From the NCBI GenBank assembly GCA_938084885.1, contig CALKGG010000076.1, forward strand, positions 1 through 48,062: a DNA stretch of 48,062 bases. Direction: 5' to 3'. The notes under the pieces are model-generated. The model did no database searches, was not told where the DNA came from, and was given only the letters and a program-made list of their open reading frames with translations. The stretch is from an uncultured Acidimicrobiales bacterium. GTDB taxonomy: Bacteria; Actinomycetota; Acidimicrobiia; Acidimicrobiales; SHLQ01. Of the stretch, positions 16,001 to 23,513 are shown in pieces. The first letter of the stretch is position 1, and every line of letters starts with the position of its first letter. The translations under genes and the position numbers were made by a program.

Positions 16001-16866
16001 ATTTGCTCGGTGGCGCACGACGCCCGATACGCGGCGGGCGTCATCTCGACCTTGCGATGGAAGAACTTCGAGAAGTTGCTTTGCTCGCTGAAACCAAGCT
16101 TGTACGCAATCCATCCGATCGAAATGTCGGTGTTTGCGAGCAGACGACAAGCAGCGAAAGCGACACGCCGGTCGATGATCTCTTTCGGTGTCTGGCCAAG
16201 CACAGCGTTCGTTGCGCGAGTGAGCGTCTTGGTCGAACAACCGACCATCTTGGCGTATTCGCCGACCGAGCGAGTCGAGAGATAGTGAAACTCGAGTTCT
16301 CGACGGAAGTCTCCGACGATCTTGTGTTCGGCAAGAGATTCGGACCGCAACGTTGTGCGGCCGCTTGCGCCGGCGACCAATTCGAGCAGGACCGCAGCCA
16401 TGCTCAACCGAAGGCGGCGTTGAGCTCCCTCCGGCAGAATCTCCGGAGCGGTCAGTGCAGCGATCAGGGCGTGGGCCACCTCGATCGAGGTGCCGAGCAA
16501 TACGAGCGGCGAAGCGGCCGCAATGTCGAAGAGCCCGGGTGGCGATACGTGTTGACCAATGCCGAGCGCCCAACCGTCGAAGTTCTCGTGCTCGAGCCAA
16601 GAATGTGTCATGCCGGGCTCGATGTGTAGCGCCGAACCGGGCTCGATTTCGTAGGTGCGACCCTCGACCATGTGCGTGCCGAGGCCGACTTCGGGAACGA
16701 TGATCACGTGTCGAGCAACACGCATTGGGTCCTGTCCACGTGCTTGTATACGGAGGTCTGCAATCCGCGCGCAGCTAATGGCGCTTACCGGAGCGACATC
16801 GCCAGCGACGAACTCGACACCAATGATTTCGGGCAAAGATTTTCCAATCACCTCAGCTGCTCCCAC
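15997..16866 (-). CDS. AraC-family transcriptional regulator
   Basis: 289 residues from GTG 16866, 2 bases after the BLUF gene stop. Residues about 35-120 form a cupin-like sensor ('GTHMVEGRTYEIEPGSALHIEPGMTHSWLEHENF'). The C-terminal 100 residues carry two helix-turn-helix units: 'RSVGEYAKMVGCSTKTLTRATNAVLGQTPKEIIDRR' and 'TDISIGWIAYKLGFSEQSNFSKFFHRKVEMTPAAYRA', the latter matching the AraC signature. Most likely controls the adjacent alpha-hydroxy-acid oxidase or its own operon with the BLUF protein. The effector is unknown. Confidence 0.92.
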   Translation of the reverse strand: MGAAEVIGKSLPEIIGVEFVAGDVAPVSAISCARIADLRIQARGQDPMRVARHVIIVPEVGLGTHMVEGRTYEIEPGSALHIEPGMTHSWLEHENFDGWALGIGQHVSPPGLFDIAAASPLVLLGTSIEVAHALIAALTAPEILPEGAQRRLRLSMAAVLLELVAGASGRTTLRSESLAEHKIVGDFRRELEFHYLSTRSVGEYAKMVGCSTKTLTRATNAVLGQTPKEIIDRRVAFAACRLLANTDISIGWIAYKLGFSEQSNFSKFFHRKVEMTPAAYRASCATEQI

Positions 16867-16868
16867 AT

Positions 16869-17333
16869 TTAGTATGGCCCAAGACGTCCAATACGCGCTA
16901 CCAGGCCAACCAGCGACTCTCGGGCGGTGTCGTCGTTTTGGTGCGAATGTGCGTTCATTGACAGCAGCTCATCGACAGCGTCAAAGGGTCCCGAGATTGG
17001 GTACCACAACGGGTCGAGCTGTCGCATTGACCACCCTGGAAAGCGCCTCGCGTCCGTTCCGAGTTCGGCCACCGTCATCATTCGATGTCGATTGTCGGTA
17101 GAGATCTTGTCCAACAGCGAAAGGACCTCGTGGCGGGGGCCTTCCAAGTACTGAGTAAAACGAGCGTTCCGGTAGAGGAGGTATCCAGTGACGTCGAGCA
17201 GGACATTGTTGGCTGCTGCCTGGACTGCGAGTCGTTGAAGAGACGGCTCGGCAAAGGGAGCGGTCGCCTCGCTCATGTACAACAGCGAGAACACCTCTTC
17301 GGAGGTTTCGCGTCCGGTCGGCTCGTCATTCAC
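16869..17333 (-). CDS. BLUF-domain blue-light photoreceptor
   Basis: 154 residues from GTG 17333; the frame is open further upstream with ATGs at 17402 and 17435, so the start is uncertain. The BLUF (sensor of blue light using FAD) domain spans about residues 13-110: 'SLLYMSEATAPF' (flavin-contacting Tyr), 'QAAANNVLLDVTGYLLYRNARFTQYLEGP' (the conserved Asn and the signalling Gln of TQYLEG) and 'RHRMMTVAELGTDARRFPGWSM'. A 45-residue C-terminal tail has no recognised output domain, so it probably signals by protein contact. The AraC gene follows 2 bases later, suggesting that blue light tunes this regulator. Confidence 0.88.
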   Translation of the reverse strand: MNDEPTGRETSEEVFSLLYMSEATAPFAEPSLQRLAVQAAANNVLLDVTGYLLYRNARFTQYLEGPRHEVLSLLDKISTDNRHRMMTVAELGTDARRFPGWSMRQLDPLWYPISGPFDAVDELLSMNAHSHQNDDTARESLVGLVARIGRLGPY

Positions 17334-17540
17334 AGTCTCACTGTGAGCGCGCGTGCCCGAAAAGTCATGTAAATGTTTCGATGTAGACCGTTTCTGACCC
17401 ATCGCAGTCCGCAATTGACCTTTCAAAGTCGCCATTCCAGGCGGACAATGGCATTGCGGGTCCACGTGATCTGCTCTGTGAGTGGCGCTAGACCAATGTC
17501 GTTGCGGGCGTTGGTCGACAAGGCGCATTCGTAGATACCC

Positions 17541-17585
17541 CTTCTCGGCCCGGTCGTGTCCAGCCCTCGACCGAGCCGAGAAGGA
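17541..17585. other. Long hairpin in the BLUF-ssb spacer
   Basis: ccttctcggc (17541-17550) pairs perfectly with gccgagaagg (17576-17585), and the inner cggtcg (17552-17557) with cgaccg (17569-17574), leaving an 11-base loop. It is 88 bases past the ssb stop and lacks a U-tract on either strand. It could terminate ssb transcription or be a folded leader for the BLUF operon. The remainder of 17334-17672 shows no convincing gene. Confidence 0.5.
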
Positions 17586-17640
17586 TGGTCTGTGCCCTAA
17601 GGGGCGACTCGGTGAGATGCGACGCAGTGAGCGCTACCCC

Positions 17641-17682
17641 GTCGACCTGGCTCAGCGCATCGTCGACCTGGCTCAGAGTATC
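17641..17682. repeat. 21-bp tandem duplication at the 3' end of ssb
   Basis: Units 17641-17661 and 17662-17682 share gtcgacctggctcag and differ at 2 of 21 positions. The ssb stop lies in the second unit; the first carries the same TGA in the same frame. Confidence 0.7.
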
Positions 17683-18005
17683 GAGGAGCGTGCCGACTCG
17701 AACAACCTCGCCAGCGCCACCTTCTGCGTTGGCTTCGCCAGTCCATGACCAAGCACCTCGGTTCGTGCAGCCGTTGCTCCCCCGGTTCGAAAGAATCGCC
17801 GACGCACAACCCCCAAGACGACTACTTCATCACCCGCACCGACCGCCTGGATCTTTCGATCCGCGTCTTCCCACTGCACCGGAACCGAGTGAGACACTCC
17901 CGACTCTTCAGCACGGACTTCCCAATTGGTCACCGTCACACCCGATGCGAGTGTTCGTTCGACGGGTTCCTCCGACAACAGGCCGCGCAAAACTACGACG
18001 TTCAT
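17673..18005 (-). CDS. ssb: Short single-stranded DNA-binding protein (OB fold)
   Basis: 110 residues. 'MNVVVLRGLLSEEPVERTLASGVTVTNWEVRAEE' followed by 'HSVPVQWEDADRKIQAVGAGDEVVVLGVVRRRFFRTGGATAARTEV' is the SSB OB-fold pattern (strand 1 LRG, central W, and the 'GDEVVVLGVVRRRFFR' strand). It is shorter than housekeeping SSB (about 150-180 residues) and lacks the Gly/Pro-rich linker and the DDDIPF-like acidic tip that recruits repair partners; it ends 'RLFESARSSIL'. Hence an accessory SSB paralogue rather than the replication protein. Separated by 101 bases from the LLM gene upstream. Confidence 0.8.
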   Translation of the reverse strand: MNVVVLRGLLSEEPVERTLASGVTVTNWEVRAEESGVSHSVPVQWEDADRKIQAVGAGDEVVVLGVVRRRFFRTGGATAARTEVLGHGLAKPTQKVALARLFESARSSIL

Positions 18006-18106
18006 TTTTTCTGTCCAGTATCTGTATCAGCTTCGGGGGAAGTGCTGTTCTCACCGTACGCACGCACTGTGACAGGCCCGATCAGGCAACCCCCGATCGC
18101 CAACTG

Positions 18107-19192
18107 CTAGGTGGACGAATTCTCGAACAGGGGCCCGTGGTCCATCTTCGAAAGCACGTGTTCGGCGAAAAGTCGGGCCTCGGCAGTATGGGTGTAGCCG
18201 CTCAAGATAAACGCCCCAACGCCAACGTCTTGGTAGGCCCGCAACTTCGCAGCCACCTGATCTGGGTCGCCGACGATCGCAGCGCCAGCACCACTTCGGG
18301 CTCGACCGACGCCAGTCCAAAGGTTCTCCTCGACAAAGCCATCGTCTTCGGCAGCATCGCGGAGCTCGTTCTGGCGGGCAACACCCGCAGATGCCGTATC
18401 CAACGACTTCTGACGAATCTTCTCGCCTTCGGAATCGTCGAGCTTGGAGAGCAACCGGGTTGCGGCCTCCCGCGCTTCTGCCTCGGTCTCCCGAACTATC
18501 ACATGTGCGCGCAATCCATAGTTGAGCGTCCGATCGAAACTTTCGGCGCGCACCGACATGTCCTCGATGGTGGCGGCGACACCGGCAACCGTGTCGGGCC
18601 AGGTGAGAAACACGTCGGCATACTCAGCAGCAGTGTCTTTGGCTGCCGGGCTGAAGCCACCGAAATAGAACGGCGGGCACTTCCCCGAAACGGTCCGCAT
18701 TCTCGGAGGCTCGACCTGAAGGTTGACGAACTCACCCTGAAAGTCGACCGGATTGCCGTTCAGCAGTTCGCGCAAGACATGCATCCACTCGCGGGTGCGC
18801 TGGTATCGGGGTTCGCTCGCAAGTGGTGCCCCCGGAATGTCGCTCGAGATGATGTTGATCGTCAATCGGCCGTTCGCCATCTGGTCGATGGTCGCGAGCT
18901 GGCGTGCGAGCTGCGGTAACCACATCTCGCCCATTCGGACCGCGGCAAGGAGCTGAATCTGTTCGGTGTGGGTTGCAATGGCGGCAGCGAACGACGTCGT
19001 GTCCATTCCCAGGTCGTATCCCGACGGCAACAAGACGTTGTCGAAACCCAGTTCGTCGGCGGTCCTAACGATAGTCGAGCAGTGCGACCACGAACTTTGG
19101 AGATGCGGCTCAGAAACGCCGAGAAACTCATAGTCGTCATCGCAGAGCGCGCCGAACCACGAAATCTCTACGGCGCCGGTGTTGGAGCTCAT
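18107..19192 (-). CDS. LLM-class flavin-dependent monooxygenase (alkanesulfonate monooxygenase-like)
   Basis: 361 residues, family length. TIM-barrel luciferase-like features: 'ISWFGALCDDDYEFL' N-terminus, 'TIVRTADELGFDNVLLPSGYDLGMDTTSFAAAIATHTEQIQLLAAVRMGEMWLPQLARQLATIDQMANGRLTINIISSD' (the SsuD-type signature), 'FYFGGFSPAAKDTAAEYADVFLTWPDT' and 'IVGDPDQVAAKLRAYQDVGVGAFILSGYTH'. Such FMNH2-dependent enzymes open C-S bonds of alkanesulfonates or sulfones. No flavin reductase or sulfonate transporter is adjacent. The start overlaps the stop of the aldo/keto reductase gene (ATGA), so the two are co-translated, and the pair may fall under the LacI-type operator at 20144. Confidence 0.9.
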   Translation of the reverse strand: MSSNTGAVEISWFGALCDDDYEFLGVSEPHLQSSWSHCSTIVRTADELGFDNVLLPSGYDLGMDTTSFAAAIATHTEQIQLLAAVRMGEMWLPQLARQLATIDQMANGRLTINIISSDIPGAPLASEPRYQRTREWMHVLRELLNGNPVDFQGEFVNLQVEPPRMRTVSGKCPPFYFGGFSPAAKDTAAEYADVFLTWPDTVAGVAATIEDMSVRAESFDRTLNYGLRAHVIVRETEAEAREAATRLLSKLDDSEGEKIRQKSLDTASAGVARQNELRDAAEDDGFVEENLWTGVGRARSGAGAAIVGDPDQVAAKLRAYQDVGVGAFILSGYTHTAEARLFAEHVLSKMDHGPLFENSST

Positions 19193-20112
19193 GGAAGTGG
19201 GACTCCTTCGCTTGCCTGAACAATGTCATAGACATCATTGCGATCGAGCTGCACGTCGAATGCCGCCGCTGCCGACGACAGACGAGCCGGTGTCTGAGTT
19301 CCGAGCAGCGCAACGGGTTTCGATGGATGAGCGAGCACAAAGGCAGTGGCAACAGCGGCCCGATCGACGCCTTCGCGTTCGGCCAAACGGTCGAGTACAT
19401 CGAGTAGCTCCGGACGAACGTCTTGCCCGCTGAAGAGGCGGCCACCAGCGAGAGGGCTCCAGGCGAGAGGAACAACACCGTCGCGCATTGCACGATCGAA
19501 CGTTCCATCGCGCAGCGGTTGGCACTGTGCAACCGAAAATTCTGGTTGGGTCGACACGATCGACGCAACGAGATGCGCCGCGAGCGCGTCGTACTGATCG
19601 ACCGTGAAGTTGGAGACACCAACCATCCCGATCTTGCCTTCACCAATAAGCGCATCGAGGGTCGCTGCGACGTCGGCTGGGTGGGTGAACATGTCGGGCC
19701 GGTGGATCTGCCAAAGGTCGATGTGTTCGACACCGAGGCGGCCGAGCGACGCTTCCACCGCCGACCGCAGGTACGCCGGGCTCGAGTCATAGGGAAGGGG
19801 CGGCATGATCCCGCCCTTTGTGGCAAGGACCATCCTGTCTCGCAGCTGTGGGCTCGCCGCGAGCACTTCACCGAGCCGCTCCTCGTTTTGACCAAAGCCG
19901 GTGCCACCGTGATCGAGGCCGTACACGTCAGCGGTGTCGATGAGGTTCATGCCAGCGTCGAGGGCGGTTTCGATGAGCTGCTGGTTCGCAGCAGGATCGT
20001 CGGCGGTGAGCCTCCAGGTTCCGTAACCGAGGGCACCGATTTCTGGACCATCGGCACCGAGCAAACGGGGCGATGCGTTGACGAGCGACGTACTGCTGCT
20101 GTTCGAAGACAT
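19189..20112 (-). CDS. Aldo/keto reductase
   Basis: 307 residues from ATG 20112. The (beta/alpha)8 AKR motifs are present: 'IGALGYGTWRLT', 'DAGMNLIDTADVYGLDHGG' (catalytic Asp and Tyr), 'VLATKGGIM' (catalytic Lys), 'LGRLGVEHIDLWQIHRPD' (catalytic His), 'IGMVGVSNFTVDQYDAL' and 'LAWSPLAGGRLF'. Uses NAD(P)H to reduce aldehydes or ketones, often sugar-derived. First gene of a two-gene unit with the LLM monooxygenase and divergent from the Gfo/Idh dehydrogenase, with a LacI-type operator in the shared spacer. Confidence 0.92.
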   Translation of the reverse strand: MSSNSSSTSLVNASPRLLGADGPEIGALGYGTWRLTADDPAANQQLIETALDAGMNLIDTADVYGLDHGGTGFGQNEERLGEVLAASPQLRDRMVLATKGGIMPPLPYDSSPAYLRSAVEASLGRLGVEHIDLWQIHRPDMFTHPADVAATLDALIGEGKIGMVGVSNFTVDQYDALAAHLVASIVSTQPEFSVAQCQPLRDGTFDRAMRDGVVPLAWSPLAGGRLFSGQDVRPELLDVLDRLAEREGVDRAAVATAFVLAHPSKPVALLGTQTPARLSSAAAAFDVQLDRNDVYDIVQASEGVPLP

Positions 20113-20143
20113 GCTCGCATGGTAGTCACGAAACACCTCCGCC

Positions 20144-20157
20144 TGCAAACGTTTACA
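20144..20157. promoter_or_regulatory. LacI-family operator in the AKR-Gfo/Idh spacer
   Basis: TGCAAACGTTTACA is a near-perfect dyad centred on CG, the hallmark of LacI/GalR operators. It matches the sites at 27629-27648 and 30374-30411, so the regulator encoded at 27709-28752 probably binds here and links this divergent pair to the sugar operon. Confidence 0.7.
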
Positions 20158-20161
20158 TCCA

Positions 20162-20199
20162 TTGGAAATGAATAGTTTTGTAGAGCTACACTGTGCCCA
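20162..20199 (+). promoter_or_regulatory. Probable leaderless promoter of the Gfo/Idh gene
   Basis: TTGGAA (20162-20167), a 19-base spacer and TACACT (20187-20192) place the expected transcription start on the A of ATG 20199. No ribosome site precedes this ATG, which fits leaderless translation. The LacI-type operator abuts the -35 region. Confidence 0.45.
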
Positions 20200-21362
20200 T
20201 GATCAGTGAGCACGTCCGGTACGGCATTATCGGAACCGGCATGATGGGCATAGAGCACATCGAAAATATTCTGTCTCTTGACGACACCTCGGTGACTGCA
20301 ATCGCCGATACCGACGAAGGGTCACGCGCGAACGGCCATGCCCATGCCGGACCCGATTGTGTTGTCTACGACGACTACCGAGATCTTCTGGCTGACGACA
20401 ATGTCGACGCGGTCGTCGTTGTCACCCCGAACTTCACCCATATAGAGGTCATGGCCGACGTTGTTGCTTCGGGTAAGCATGTGTTGTGCGAAAAGCCGCT
20501 GTGCACAACAGCGGCTGACTGCCAAACCTTGATCGACCTGGCAGCTGGATACGACGGGGTGATCTGGGTCGGGCTTGAGTACCGCTATATGCCAGCAGTC
20601 GCTGCGCTGCTCGAGCAGGTACGCAATGGGTTTGTTGGCAATGTGCAGATGGTGGCGATTCGAGAGCATCGCTTTCCGTTCTTGGTCAAGGTTGGTGATT
20701 GGAACCGCTTCAGCAAGAACACCGGCGGCACACTCATCGAAAAGACATGCCACTACTTCGATCTGATGAACGTGATCGTTGGGCAGCGACCCGTTCAGGT
20801 TTTCGCGTCGGGTGGCCAGAACGTCAATCATCTCGACGAGGTCTATAACGGTGAGACGAGCGACATTCTCGATAACGCGTTTGTGATTGTTGACTACCCC
20901 AATGGCGTGCGGGCCATGCTCGACCTCTGCATGTTTGCTGAGGCAACGAAGGACCAAGAGGAGCTGTCGGTCGTTGGCGATGCGGGCAAGCTCGACGCCC
21001 GAATTCCAACGTCGGACCTGCACCTTGGGACGCGGTCTGGTGAGGGCATTTCCGATATTGGTGTGGTCGAGACCCGTGCAATTACCAACGACGCGATCCG
21101 CCACACCGGCTTGCATCATGGCGCTAGCTACCTCGAGCATGTCGACTTTGTCGAGGCAGTCCGAGCCCACCGGCACGCCCGAAGCGAGGCGATCGACGCT
21201 GGCAAGACCGTCGACGAGGCCATCGCCGTGGCACATGGGGCAGTCGATGCGCTCGGCACGTTGGTCAGCCTCGATGATGGCCGGTGGTCGGTCGCGATTG
21301 GCGAAGCCGCGCATCGCTCCATCGACGAAAATCGGCCCGTCGCCATGTCCGAAGTCCTCTAG
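20199..21362 (+). CDS. Gfo/Idh/MocA family oxidoreductase
   Basis: 387 residues from ATG 20199 (GTG 20193 is the alternative). The N-terminal NAD(P) Rossmann domain shows 'YGIIGTGMMGIEHIENIL', 'VDAVVVVTPNFTHIEVMADVVASGKHVLCEKPLCTT' with the catalytic-site EKP motif, then 'VGLEYRYMPAVAALLEQV' and 'GGTLIEKTCHYFDLMNVIVG', where the Lys and His-Tyr are the usual substrate-site residues. Members oxidise the ring carbons of sugars and inositols; the substrate here is likely a sugar imported by the neighbouring ABC transporter. Transcribed towards the transposase element and divergent from the AKR gene. Confidence 0.92.
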   Translation: MISEHVRYGIIGTGMMGIEHIENILSLDDTSVTAIADTDEGSRANGHAHAGPDCVVYDDYRDLLADDNVDAVVVVTPNFTHIEVMADVVASGKHVLCEKPLCTTAADCQTLIDLAAGYDGVIWVGLEYRYMPAVAALLEQVRNGFVGNVQMVAIREHRFPFLVKVGDWNRFSKNTGGTLIEKTCHYFDLMNVIVGQRPVQVFASGGQNVNHLDEVYNGETSDILDNAFVIVDYPNGVRAMLDLCMFAEATKDQEELSVVGDAGKLDARIPTSDLHLGTRSGEGISDIGVVETRAITNDAIRHTGLHHGASYLEHVDFVEAVRAHRHARSEAIDAGKTVDEAIAVAHGAVDALGTLVSLDDGRWSVAIGEAAHRSIDENRPVAMSEVL

Positions 21363-21371
21363 TGCCCCTCG

Positions 21372-21442
21372 GTGCCCCTCGGGGTCAGACCCTCCCCGTC
21401 ATCCAACGCCCCTTATCGTGCCCCTCGGGGTCAGACCCTCCC
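21372..21442 (+). repeat. Left REP pair
   Basis: Two identical 25-base copies at 21372-21396 and 21418-21442, core cggggtcagaccctccc, with a partial copy (gtgcccctc) just before at 21362-21370. Confidence 0.85.
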
Positions 21443-21557
21443 GAACACCTTTTCGCTGCGCTGTCACTACCCATGGCTATCGTCTTGTTGCGGCGTCGAT
21501 GGCGTTCGCTCTTGGCACCAATAGCGGAGCCCTTCGATTGAACCCGATAGGGCCACC

Positions 21558-22508
21558 ATGGCACGGCAACCACGCATCGATTTTCCCGGAGCGTTCCATC
21601 ACGTAATGAACCGAGGTGCCGATCACCAGAACACCTTCCGCACAGAAGCTGACCGCGAACTCTTCGTAACCTTGTGGAAGCGGGCTGCGTCGCGTTTCGG
21701 AATTGAAGTCATCTCGTTTGCTCTGATGAGCAATCACTACCACGTCTTTGTTCGCTGTCCGGACGCCCAACTTAGTGAGACACTGCAATATATCGGTCGA
21801 ACGTACACCCAGATCTTCAACAGCCGGCACGGTCGCGACGGCGCACTCTTTCGCGGTCGGTTTCATTCGGTTCTCATCGAGAGCGAAACCCACCTCGCCC
21901 GGGTCGCCCGCTATGTCGAACTCAACCCAGTAGCAGCCGGGGTCTGTTCACTGACCGAACTGGCCACGTATAAATGGTCAAGTTTCCGATACTCATCGGG
22001 GATTGTCAGAGCTCCAAAGTGGATGGCCGGGCAACACATTCGAGAGCGCTTTGCGAGCCCAGGGGAGTATCGAAAGTTTGTTGAATCGGCTGTTCCCGAT
22101 GTTGAGCTCGAGCGCTTCTACAACAGCCATGGACAAGTGCGAACCGTGCTCGGTTCCGAATCGTTCATCCAGATGATCAAAACCACCTACCCGGACTTTC
22201 CAACGCCGGTCATCCCAAGTGAGGCCAAGCCGACTCCTCCTCAGGTCGAGTCGCTAATCCTCAGCCTCTCTGGCGCCAAGGGCGAAGACATCTTTTCCGC
22301 TTCTCGGCCAACTCATCCAGCGCGAAACGCCACCTTGCTCTTGTGCTCTTCGATAACCGACGCGCCTTACGCTGACCTCGCTGAACGGTACGGCTTCGCC
22401 TCTAATGGGTCGTTCCGCAATGCCATAAGCAACGCTCGATCCGCCTATGACAGGGGACAGATCGACTGGCTCTACCGAGCGGTCATCGAAGCGCTCGGCC
22501 TGGCATGA
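21558..22508 (+). CDS. REP-associated tyrosine transposase (RAYT, Y1/IS200-like)
   Basis: 316 residues. The N-terminal Y1_Tnp domain starts 'MARQPRIDFPGAFHHVMNRG'; the metal-binding HUH motif is 'MSNHYHVFVRCP' (His-Tyr-His), and the nucleophile is the Tyr of 'VARYVELNPVAAG', followed by 'YKWSSFRYSSG'. Residues about 225-316 include 'YADLAERYGFASNGSFRNAISNARSAYDRG', a helix-turn-helix-like tail. RAYTs are single-copy domesticated-type transposases that nick REP palindromes and are thought to spread them. The gene sits between inverted REP pairs and its TGA is 2 bases from the right pair. No clear ribosome site, in keeping with low expression. Confidence 0.93.
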   Translation: MARQPRIDFPGAFHHVMNRGADHQNTFRTEADRELFVTLWKRAASRFGIEVISFALMSNHYHVFVRCPDAQLSETLQYIGRTYTQIFNSRHGRDGALFRGRFHSVLIESETHLARVARYVELNPVAAGVCSLTELATYKWSSFRYSSGIVRAPKWMAGQHIRERFASPGEYRKFVESAVPDVELERFYNSHGQVRTVLGSESFIQMIKTTYPDFPTPVIPSEAKPTPPQVESLILSLSGAKGEDIFSASRPTHPARNATLLLCSSITDAPYADLAERYGFASNGSFRNAISNARSAYDRGQIDWLYRAVIEALGLA

Positions 22509-22510
22509 CC

Positions 22511-22581
22511 GGGAGGGTCTGACCCCGAAGGGCACGATACGCGACGTTGGGTGACCGGGAGGGTCTGACCCCGAAGGGCAC
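22511..22581 (-). repeat. Right REP pair, inverted
   Basis: Identical 25-base copies at 22511-22535 and 22557-22581 (gggagggtctgaccccgaag...), the reverse complement of the left pair apart from one position (a for g beside the core). Confidence 0.85.
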
Positions 22582-22583
22582 GT

Positions 22584-23513
22584 TTAGCCTTTGACCGACC
22601 CGGCGAGTAGGCCTCGGACGAAAAAGCGCTGCAAGCTGAAGAACACGACCAGCGGCACGAACGCCTGGATGAAGGCTCCGGCAGGAAGCAAGTGCTCAAA
22701 CTCGCCAAAGTTGCCCGCGAGCTGAGCAATCAACACCGTGGTTGGAAGGTCGGCGTTGTTGCCACCACTGAGCATTGTCGATGCGATCAGGAAGTCGTTC
22801 CACGTCCACAAGAACTGGAAGATCGCAAAAGCGGCGAGCGCCGGGATGGACAACGGCAAGATCAAACGCCAGAAAATGGTGAAGTGATTCGCCCCATCGA
22901 TGCGGGCAGACTCCATCACTTCTTTCGGAAGCTCCGAAATGTAGTTGTGCAAAAGGAAGATCGAAAACGGCATCGCGAAACCGGTATGAGTCAACCAAAC
23001 CGCAATACCGCCTCGAGTGTTGAGATCGAGATCCGGAACCAATGTCACCGTCTTTTCGGTGAACGGCACCGTGAGATGCGCACCGCCGACGTAGGTTTGC
23101 AGCAGAGGGATCAACGCAACCTGCAGCGGAATGGCCAAAAGCGAGATCGTGCCAATAAAGAGCCACTCGCGACCCTTGAAATCGATCCACGCAAACCCGT
23201 ACGCCGCAAAGGCAGCAAAGGCAATCGGGATGATCGTCGCCGGAATCGCAATCGCCAATGAGCTCACGATCGAGTTCGACAAGTTGGTCGGCCCCTCGGT
23301 CAACAGGACCTCACTGTAATTCTCGGTTGTGAACTGACCCGGGTCGGTAAACGTCGACCAGAAGCCCTGACTCAACTGATCGTCACGACTTCGAAACGAG
23401 TTGACAAAGAGGCTGAAGCTGGGAATCGCCCAGATCGCCACCAGCACCCACAACGCCCACATCGGGACGTCGGTGAGTCGTCGATAAATTCGTTGGCCGA
23501 GTGTTTCTTTCAC
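22584..23513 (-). CDS. Carbohydrate ABC transporter permease, MalG type
   Basis: 309 residues with six membrane segments. N-terminal 'WALWVLVAIWAIPSFSLFVNSFR', a periplasmic loop, 'SIVSSLAIAIPATIIPIAFAAFAAYGFAWIDF' and the EAA coupling loop 'PKEVMESARIDGANHFTIFWRLILPLSIPALAAFAIFQFLWTWNDFLIAST' that docks with the ATPase. Closest in pattern to the AglG/GanQ alpha-glucoside permeases. Overlaps the MalF-like gene by 4 bases (ATGA). It is the last gene of the operon; no ATP-binding subunit is found in the window, so a shared MsmK-type ATPase elsewhere is implied. The REP element abuts its 3' end. Confidence 0.92.
   Translation of the reverse strand: MKETLGQRIYRRLTDVPMWALWVLVAIWAIPSFSLFVNSFRSRDDQLSQGFWSTFTDPGQFTTENYSEVLLTEGPTNLSNSIVSSLAIAIPATIIPIAFAAFAAYGFAWIDFKGREWLFIGTISLLAIPLQVALIPLLQTYVGGAHLTVPFTEKTVTLVPDLDLNTRGGIAVWLTHTGFAMPFSIFLLHNYISELPKEVMESARIDGANHFTIFWRLILPLSIPALAAFAIFQFLWTWNDFLIASTMLSGGNNADLPTTVLIAQLAGNFGEFEHLLPAGAFIQAFVPLVVFFSLQRFFVRGLLAGSVKG

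Larger units (their letters stand above)
21372..22581. mobile_element. RAYT element with paired inverted REP ends
   Basis: A Y1 transposase gene (21558-22508) is bracketed by two direct REP copies on the left (21372-21396 and 21418-21442) and two inverted copies on the right (22511-22535 and 22557-22581). Spacing within each pair is exactly 46 bases, and the bases between the copies are also inverted relatives of each other. The whole unit is an inverted-repeat-bounded element of about 1.2 kb between the Gfo/Idh gene and the malG-like gene. The right end stops 2 bases before the malG-like stop codon. Confidence 0.8.

Noticed and set aside
17585..18919. A 444-residue plus-strand ORF over ssb and the LLM gene
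   Set aside because: It is an antisense shadow of two recognisable genes with no family match.
20322..21314. A 330-residue minus-strand ORF opposite the Gfo/Idh gene
   Set aside because: Antisense shadow in high-GC DNA; no known motif.
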